Assembly (NCBI GenBank): GCA_011316305.1
Contig: SAUG01000040.1
Location: 124,001-188,000, forward strand
Source: Rusavskia elegans
Taxonomy: Eukaryota; Ascomycota; Lecanoromycetes; Teloschistales; Teloschistaceae
Direction of reading: 5' to 3'
DNA length: 64,000 nt
In this document: positions 57,576-64,000 of the stretch, in pieces
How positions within the stretch are numbered: the first letter of the stretch is position 1
How the letters are laid out: every line of letters begins with the position of its first letter
Program-made: the position numbers and the translations under genes
The notes under the pieces: generated by a model
Told to the model about the DNA's origin: nothing
The model's input: only the letters and a program-made list of their open reading frames with translations
Database searches by the model: none

Positions 57576-58308
57576 TAACCATCTTCGCCCGTCACGACTG
57601 CACGAATTTACTTCTAGTAACACAACGGCTATCAGTTGTGAGCCAGTAACGAACTGCTTGCTCATGAATCATAGATGTAACGGGTCTTTTCGACTAATCA
57701 TACTGATTACCACCACAGACCACCCGGAGCCACGAAGTATTGTAGCGGAGACGTGGAATCAAGCCCATTCCAAACGCGGATGCATCATCAAATGATTTGT
57801 ATCAACCGAATGCTCGTGGAAGCCGAACAAGCCAGTCGCGCATTTGCAGCGTGCTCCTTCATGCAGGTGAGCGCTGCGCCTCGCAACTCCACGGTCCATC
57901 AGCCTTGGTGCTACGATCATATGTCGTTCAAAGCGCGATATGTAGCCCCAAGCATGGTTAGTTCGTTCTTTTTTAGATGCAGCTTTTGCTTCACATGGTT
58001 CAGGTTTCATTCAACTGGCCAATCGATCCTCGGTCGCAACGGCAAAGCATTGCAACCACATGGCGTCATTGGGTTTTCAGCTCCTGCAAAGACTACCGTG
58101 GGAACCGTACTATTGGCAGCACATCGGTGGCACGGTATCAGCACAGTCGGCCTAACGGAGAGCGACAGGGCGCAATGCCACTGGTGGAATTCAAACACTC
58201 GTCTATATGATGTCGCTGTCTTCTCGGGATGGATCCTTCTCTGGCGTCCATCGATCTCTGCTCCGCGAAGTAGCTTCTTCTGTGGAACAACACTTGCTAT
58301 CGACTATC
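57576..58308. other. Intergenic region upstream of the rhodopsin-like gene
   Basis: This 733-bp stretch contains a long plus-strand frame (57753-58328) whose composition is not coding-like and has no motif. It should hold the promoter of the next gene. Confidence 0.45.
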
Positions 58309-59695
58309 ATGCCTGCTCAACAGCTTAGTGGAATGCCGGAGGCTTTCAAGTACGTTCCTTTGGCGTCGCCTCCGCCAGGTGATGTTCAAAACCTCGAGAA
58401 CCCGCAAAGCCGTTCTTATCAAGTCTATATCATTTCCGCCGTCTTCGTTGCGCTCTCTAGCTCTCTCATGATTGTTCGCCTTTATGCGAAGTTGGCGATC
58501 CAGAGATCAAGAACCTGGGATGATTGTTGGTTTCACTGTGTGCCCTACCTCAGACTTTGTAGATACTGACTCAAGACTAGATGCCTGTGTAGCTGCGTTA
58601 GTAAGTTTACTGAGCTCAGACTCTTCACATTACCGCGATAGATCAAAGTCTAGGCTGGGATTCTTAGCTACGTTGGCGTCACAATCGCCTCATTGTCTCA
58701 ACCCGGTGGAGGGAAACATCTCTGGGACACGGTCATTGGCGATTACTCGGAACAAGGCTTTATAGAATCTGTTGTCAGCACCGCCATCTACGGCCCTGTC
58801 ATCTACCTCGTGAAATTGGCTCTCTTCCTCCTCTATCTCCACTTGTTCGGCCGGCTCCGCTGGTTGAAATGGCTAGCCTGGTGGGGAATTGCGATGACTG
58901 GCTTGTTCTACATTCCCGCGATATTCATTGCCTTTATCCTGTGTGCTCCGACTAGAGGGGGAACATGGCTGGAGCGATCCATGTCACCGAAGTGCCGCAA
59001 CGGGCTCCAGGACTACGGGGTCGCGCAAGGGACCATGAACGTCTTGAGTGACTTCTACCTACTAATCATCCCAATACCGTAAGCTTCTTCCAGAAGAGTC
59101 CCTGAATCTGTCAAAGTTGACCCATGTAGGGCGGTCCTATCACTCAAGATGCCAATGAGTAAGAAGATTGGTGTCATTGCCATCTTCATGACCGGCTTGT
59201 TGTGAGTGCAGGTCGAAAACAGTTACGGATGCAAAAGGGTGCTGATATCCTCATCCAGCGCATGTGTCGTCAGTACGGTCGCCCTCGGGCTTCGGATCAT
59301 CTATAACAAGACGGTCGATATCACTTGGAACGTCGTGACCCTCCAAATCATGACGTCCGTCCTCCGATACTTTCCCATCAATTGCTACCACAACTGACGA
59401 GTTTCGCAGTATCGTGGAAATGAACGTTGGCCTCATGGTTGCATGCATGCCCTCTGTAGCCACCGTATTCAAACATCACGGCGGTCCCATTGGCTCTTTC
59501 TACGGTTCCCTCAGTGCGAGGTTGCGAAGGCTCACTTCACGACGTGTCCTATCCGAGAAGTTCACGTCAAATCAGTATCTGCACAGCCCCAGTGTAAATG
59601 GTGGACGGCCGAAGCGTCCGAAATGGGAGACGTATGCTGAGCTTAGAGTTGGCCATGGTACTCGAGGGATCGTCACGCCAGGTCCTGTCGTATAA
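58309..59695 (+). CDS. Fungal rhodopsin-like (PTH11-type) integral membrane protein
   Basis: The model has six exons: 58309-58525, 58581-58600, 58654-59078, 59130-59201, 59259-59354 and 59410-59695 (371 aa). All are GT-AG and in frame, including a 20-nt exon 2. The spliced product has seven hydrophobic segments: VYIISAVFVALSSSLMIVRL, then RTWDDYACVAALAGILSYVG, AIYGPVIYLVKLALFLLYLH, IAMTGLFYIPAIFIAFILCA and others. WDD, GGGKHLWD, FLLYLHLFG, VLSDFYLLIIPIP and VEMNVGLMVACMP are typical of the fungal rhodopsin-like domain found in PTH11-like and many uncharacterised plasma-membrane proteins. No extracellular CFEM domain is present. A cytosolic tail follows (KRPKWETYAELRVGHG). The ligand is unknown; G-protein coupling is not shown for most of the family. 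Confidence 0.85.
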
Positions 59696-60229
59696 AGCGA
59701 CATGTACGACGGCGTGTGATATATGTACATATGATCGACCTGAAGATTGTTTCGCTGAGCGGATCTCCAGTACAAGCCGATCAATACAGAAGTCTTGAAA
59801 AGCTTGCCGGGTACCCTGCATACTGACACGTAGTCATTTGGACCACCGCTCGAGAGGAAATCTGCCACCTCCAAGTTAATTGGCCGAAAGACATCCTTCA
59901 CGTGGCACAGCGAAGGTTGTCTTGCACCATGCGGCATCGTCGATCTGCATGATCTGACGCCTCAGAATGTGGACTGCTAGAGCAAGCTCCTACTGTTATG
60001 TTTTTGTGGTCGTTGTACATCCTTCCAAGGATGTTCGCGGGGATCATCACTTTCCCGGATCGTCCAAAAATGAATTCACGGCGAGCAGAGTTGTACAACA
60101 CGACGGGAGCCTCGAGCATTCGAGTGGCCGAGTTGGGCTGAGTAAGCGAAGCTTACGAAGGCTATCTCGGTCCCAGAGATTGATTGTTTTTCAAGTCACG
60201 TGAGGTAATATCATGGCGCTTTACACATA
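59696..60229. other. 3' flank of the rhodopsin-like gene
   Basis: Nothing recognisable is seen in these 534 bases of ordinary base composition. They end at the sharp shift to AT-rich DNA. Confidence 0.45.
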
Positions 60230-60910
60230 CCAATCATTTAAAGCTTGTATTTTCTCTGGTATAATTAAATCGAGTAAAAAGAAACAAGTCTAACTGAACT
60301 GTTTGATGCGGTGATTTTAGTAGGCTTTTATAGATTGAAAATCGGATATGAAAACCGTATTATTATAATTTTTTATCCTTAGACGATAATAATTAGAGTA
60401 TTGTATCTAGACGATAGTATCGTTATATACTATAGTCGTTTTTTATTAATAATAATTCAAGTATTTCAAAGATTAAAATATAGTCTAATATTATATCGTT
60501 TATTATTTTTAAACTTTTCTATATTAAAAACTATATTATTACTAAAAAATTTTAGAAAATCTAAATTTTAACAAGAAATCCTATATCTACTACTAAGCTC
60601 GTCAAATTTTAACTTCGAATAAAGGCTGGAGTTGATAGGAATCTTATTAACGCTGCAATAATCTAGGGCTCTGAACTCTAGATTCGATCGATTCACGAGA
60701 TTTTCACCCGCGGGTATTAGAGGCGACAACCTGCAGTAGTAGTATAACGATATAGTAGTTTAGTAGTAGTTAGCCGCAGTACTATTAACTGTACTTTAAA
60801 TTTGATATTCAGCATTAAATAAAAGATTATATACTCGGTAACGGCGTAATCTAGACCGTACAAAAAATCTATACCGTCCTATATAGAATACGTTTACTTT
60901 TCGTTATTCT
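60230..60910. repeat. AT-rich island with RIP-like signature, probable decayed repeat
   Basis: About 680 bases are far richer in A/T than the rest of the window. TpA is abundant, CpA and TpG are rare, while CpG words (tcg, acg, ccg) remain. That is the pattern left by repeat-induced point mutation, which changes CpA to TpA in duplicated DNA. No frame is open for any length and no terminal repeats or transposase motifs can be read. A small inverted repeat (CTAGGGCTC...AACTCTAG, near 60662-60685) and TAGTAG runs near 60735-60770 are present. The island is a likely relic of a transposon or other repeat, but its type cannot be told. Confidence 0.65.
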
Positions 60911-61121
60911 CTTCAGGCGCTCCGAACTTTTTAAATGTTTTGGGTAATAAACCGTGTATGAACCGTATCTTAACCGTATTCCAAACCCTGCAAAGCCCCC
61001 TAAGGGATGCCATCAGTGGTGGTGGTCCCACATAAGGTACCCCCCGCTCCCGCTCCCGCCCAAGCCCCCACTCTAAGCTGCCACCGACGTACTCCCAAGA
61101 CTTTATTCCTCCATTGGGACG

Positions 61122-62974
61122 ATGAACGTTTCGATGCGCCGTGGTGAAAAGGAGACCTCTCCGGCTGGCGACTCCACTCTCGAGTATGGTCATGATGCAG
61201 TCCCCGTTAATCCGCCAAAGAGTCGCTGGGAACGCAGCTGGCCCACTATCGCCTGCGGAGCTGGTAAGCCTCCTCAGCGCCCGTTCGAGATGGCGCGCCT
61301 CCTTGCATGCTGATCGTGATAGGCTTATTCTCCGACGGCTATCTGAACGGGTGTGTACACTTGTCAACCATACGAGATGACAAGGGCACTTAGTAACACT
61401 CAACATCAGTGTCATTGGTCAAGTCAATACCATCCTCAAGCAGCTATATGGCACGGCATATACACATTCTCCGGCCCAGAGCAACGTCACTGCCATCACT
61501 TTTGCCGGAACAGTCATTGGACAGCTATTCTTCGGCTATGTCAGCGATCACTATTCCCGCAAATGGGCCCTCATGGCCTCCACCATTCTTTTAATCATCT
61601 TCGCCGCTCTTTCTGCTGGTTCGTATGGCGCAGGAGGCAGCCTTGGCGGTATGCTGGCGGCGCTGACGGCATGGCGATTTCTGCTTGGAATCGGCATTGG
61701 GTGAGCTGCAATTTCCAATGCAAGACGACGACCTTTCTGACGTACGGCAGCGGTGAATATCCAGCAGGGAGTGTCGCCTGTGCTGAGAGCACCGGAGAGC
61801 TCAAATCAGGACACCGCAACCGATGGTTCATCATGTTCACCAACGTCCAGATCGACGTCGGTACTATTCTTTCGTCATTGGTACCCATGATCCTGGTCTT
61901 GATCTGCACCGAAGACCACTTGCGCCTCGTTTGGAGACTGTCATTGGGCCTGGGGGTGATCCCGCCTTTGAGTCTGTTGTACCTACGCGCCAAGCTAGAC
62001 GAGCCCGAGGAATTCAAAAAAGAGTCGATGAAGAATACCACTACTCCGTGGTTATTGGTTCTGAAGTATGTCCACCTCTAAGTGGATGTCACTCGAAGGC
62101 TGACATTGTTTGTTGTTGAGATTCTACTGGCTCCGCTTATCCGTTGTATCCCTGATTTGGTTCGTCTATGACTTCTCCGCTTATTCCTTCAGCATCTATT
62201 CTACACAATGGATCAGCGTCATCTTGGGTGACGATACTTCGCTATGGAAAAGCTTCGGTTGGGGTACTCTGGTCAATGCTTTTTATCTTCCAGGTGCCAT
62301 TGCTGGAGCTTTTATCAGCGATTGGATTGGACCTCGTCGAGCGCTATATACCTTTGTTTTCCTGCAAGGATGTGTAGGATTTCTCATGGCAGGCTTATAC
62401 GGTATTCTGGATAAGCCAGCCAACATAGCGGGATTCGTCGTGATCTATGGGTACGTATCTGTCTCTAAGCTCAAACAAAATCCCGCCATACTATTTCAGT
62501 GCCATCCTAGCTCTAGTTTCTAACCCGTAATTCAGTATCTTCCTTTCACTTGGCGAAGCCGGACCCGGCGATAACATTGGACTTGTTGCTTCCAAGACCT
62601 CCGCTACCGCCATCCGTGGCCAATATTACGCCATTGCGGCTGCCTGCGGTAAGCTCGGAGCCTTCGTCGGCACCTACGTCTTCCCAATCATCCAAAAGAA
62701 CGCTCCAGGCGGTGCCGAAAGCACTCGCGGCGGCCAGGATCCTTTCTTTGTCAGCAGCAGCCTATGCCTCTTCAGCGCGGCGCTGGCGTTTTTTATGCTA
62801 CCCCATATCGGTCAAGATACGATCACGACCGAGGACATCAAGTTCAGGGAGTATTTGGAGGAGAAAGGCTGGGATACGAGACAGATGGGGACCAAAGAAT
62901 ACCAGATGGGAAGCTCGAGTAGTGTGGATGTTATGAGAAACGAGAAGGTTGTGGAGGCGGAGGAAAAGGTTTGA
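61122..62974 (+). CDS. MFS transporter of the GIT1/phosphate:H+ symporter type
   Basis: The model has six exons: 61122-61263, 61323-61350, 61410-61700, 61751-62065, 62121-62450 and 62536-62974 (514 aa), all GT-AG and in frame, including a 28-nt exon 2. Spliced exons 1-3 read GAGLFSDGYLNGVIGQVNTI, the first helix of the family. FFGYVSDHYSRKWALM is the MFS loop 2-3 motif, and GIGIGGEYPAGSVACAEST is the helix-4 signature of the phosphate/glycerophosphodiester transporter group. Twelve membrane segments fit the total length. Yeast Git1 imports glycerophosphoinositol and glycerophosphocholine at the plasma membrane under phosphate or inositol limitation. The exact substrate here is unknown. The C-terminus is a charged cytosolic tail. 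Confidence 0.88.
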
Positions 62975-63445
62975 GGTTTGTGTCTGCTTTTGTCTTGGCT
63001 TTATACCCTTTTTTGTTGATAGCTAGCAAAGCATCTGATGAAGCTCTCCGGTGACCTTTCTGCTTGAAATGTTTTGTATCCCTTATTCTTGCGCGGTGCT
63101 TGTACCTAGCGCTCTGTGCTGCGAGCTTTGGATGGCAACTTTCGAAATTCTGTGCCTGTCCATGGTCATGTATTCCTTAGAAATTGAAAGACTCATCTTG
63201 ATTCCTTCTTTTACTCAATCAGATGGTTCCATGGTCTCTATACGATCCCATCCCATACTTCCATTGACTCATTATTCCCCATGAAGAAGCTGCACCCCAG
63301 CTACCTCCAGACAAAAATGACTATTTCCCACCACAGATATAAGTACAAGCCTTCCAGCGTTCCTCAATACCTCCCTTCCGCTCCATACTACCCTGCACAT
63401 CCTTCCCCTCAAACCCCCCCTCCCCCAAATCCACACCTACAAACC
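62975..63445. promoter_or_regulatory. 5' flank of the last gene
   Basis: These 471 bases separate two plus-strand genes. A C/T-rich tract lies at about 63395-63445 just before the start codon, as is common in strong fungal promoters or leaders. No other feature is seen. Confidence 0.45.
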
Positions 63446-64000
63446 ATGGGCCTCCACGGAAGACTAAAACAAACTCTCAAAGAAGAATGGGCCAACTTCA
63501 AAGACCAAGCCTTCGACGACTGGGACAACCCCCGCCGCGAACGCATCGCCTACGAAGACCGTCACGGACATCAACTACAAGGCCCCAGAAATCCTCAGTA
63601 CCCCCGACGTGGTCCTCGTCAACATCATCATCGCCGCGACGACCACGAAGACAACCAAGCACTCATACACGCCCGAGACCGCGAGGACCGTCGACGTGGC
63701 CGCGAAATCAAAATGGCGTTTGATCTCGGTGTCGCGGAGACGGGACGCTATTACGAGAGGCAGAGGGGCGATGAATGGATGATGAAGAGTCAGAGACAGG
63801 AACATTTGAGGGGGCAGGAGAGGAGGAGGCATGAGGTTGAATCGAGGAGGATGAGGGAGGAGGGGAGGAGGAGGGAGGAGGGGAGGAGGAGGGAGGAGGA
63901 GGCTTGGTATATAACCCCTTTTGATCGTATTCTAGGGATACGGTCTGCTGACGTGGTCAGGGCCTATGGCATCGACGAAGGTTTCGAAGACGGTTATCAA
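63446..64000 (+). CDS. Uncharacterised Arg/Glu-rich protein, 5' part (cut by window end)
   Basis: A frame opens at the ATG at 63446 and is still open at the last base (185 codons). The N-terminus MGLHGRLKQTLKEEWANFKD is followed by a very charged region with Arg/Asp/His clusters. The segment EIKMAFDLGVAETGRYYERQ is next, then a repeated REEGRR unit (about residues 133-152) encoded by a GGAGGA-type minisatellite, and finally WYITPFDRILGIRSADVVRA. No known domain is recognised. The short coding-like block after the repeat suggests a real protein and not a spurious frame. An intron could lie in the part seen, but none is needed. Confidence 0.6.
   Translation, partial: MGLHGRLKQTLKEEWANFKDQAFDDWDNPRRERIAYEDRHGHQLQGPRNPQYPRRGPRQHHHRRDDHEDNQALIHARDREDRRRGREIKMAFDLGVAETGRYYERQRGDEWMMKSQRQEHLRGQERRRHEVESRRMREEGRRREEGRRREEEAWYITPFDRILGIRSADVVRAYGIDEGFEDGYQ

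Noticed and set aside
57753..58328. 191-codon plus-strand frame upstream of the rhodopsin-like gene
   Set aside because: Amino-acid composition is not protein-like and it overlaps the better-supported gene start.

Overview
This window looks like nuclear chromosomal DNA from a filamentous ascomycete (Pezizomycotina). The genes are dense and carry many short GT-AG introns, mostly about 45-75 nt. Several families are fungal or typical of moulds: Atg13 with a long Ser-rich tail, an AP-1/Yap1 bZIP factor, RSC9, a HET-domain relic and a fungal rhodopsin-like membrane protein. One very AT-rich island has the look of repeat-induced point mutation (RIP). I cannot place the species from sequence alone. 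I rebuilt gene models by hand from open frames, splice sites and protein conservation. All family names come from recognised motifs, not from searches.

Layout. 0-17 kb: the 3' end of an aldo/keto reductase, SUP35/eRF3 (-), a Yrb30-type RanGTP-binding protein (+), a broken HET-domain fragment, a MYND-finger protein (-), an unknown multi-spanning membrane protein (-) and RSC9 (-). 17-34 kb: a Rec114-like meiotic gene (+), a BSD-domain protein (-), mitochondrial IND1 (+), YAP1 (-), SPF30 (+) and a very large ankyrin/RCC1/BTB protein of the IBTK type (-). 35-45 kb: a SIS-domain sugar-phosphate isomerase-like gene (+), ATG13 (+), TSR2 (-) and a hormone-sensitive-lipase-like hydrolase (+) with a frame break near its N-terminus. 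46-57.6 kb: a NOT4 locus that appears in two blocks (-), the complex I 30-kDa subunit (+), an unknown membrane protein (-), BUD22 (+) and methylthioadenosine phosphorylase (+). 57.6-64 kb: a more accessory stretch with a rhodopsin-like/PTH11-like membrane protein, the AT-rich relic, a GIT1-type MFS transporter and the 5' part of an unknown Arg/Glu-rich gene.

Most of the window is housekeeping: translation termination and ribosome assembly (SUP35, TSR2, BUD22), mRNA turnover and splicing (NOT4, SPF30), chromatin (RSC9), mitochondrial complex I (IND1 as assembly factor and NUO-30 as subunit), autophagy (ATG13) and redox response (YAP1). Neighbours are independently transcribed. Several pairs share short divergent promoters (216-325 bp) and others have convergent 3' ends only 156-188 bp apart. 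I saw no CRISPR array, rRNA gene, convincing tRNA or intact transposon. I did not find a clearly new multigene system. The points most worth a second look are the split NOT4 locus, the frame break in the lipase-like gene, the HET relic, the RIP-like island and the very small exons in SUP35, the rhodopsin-like gene and the GIT1-like gene.
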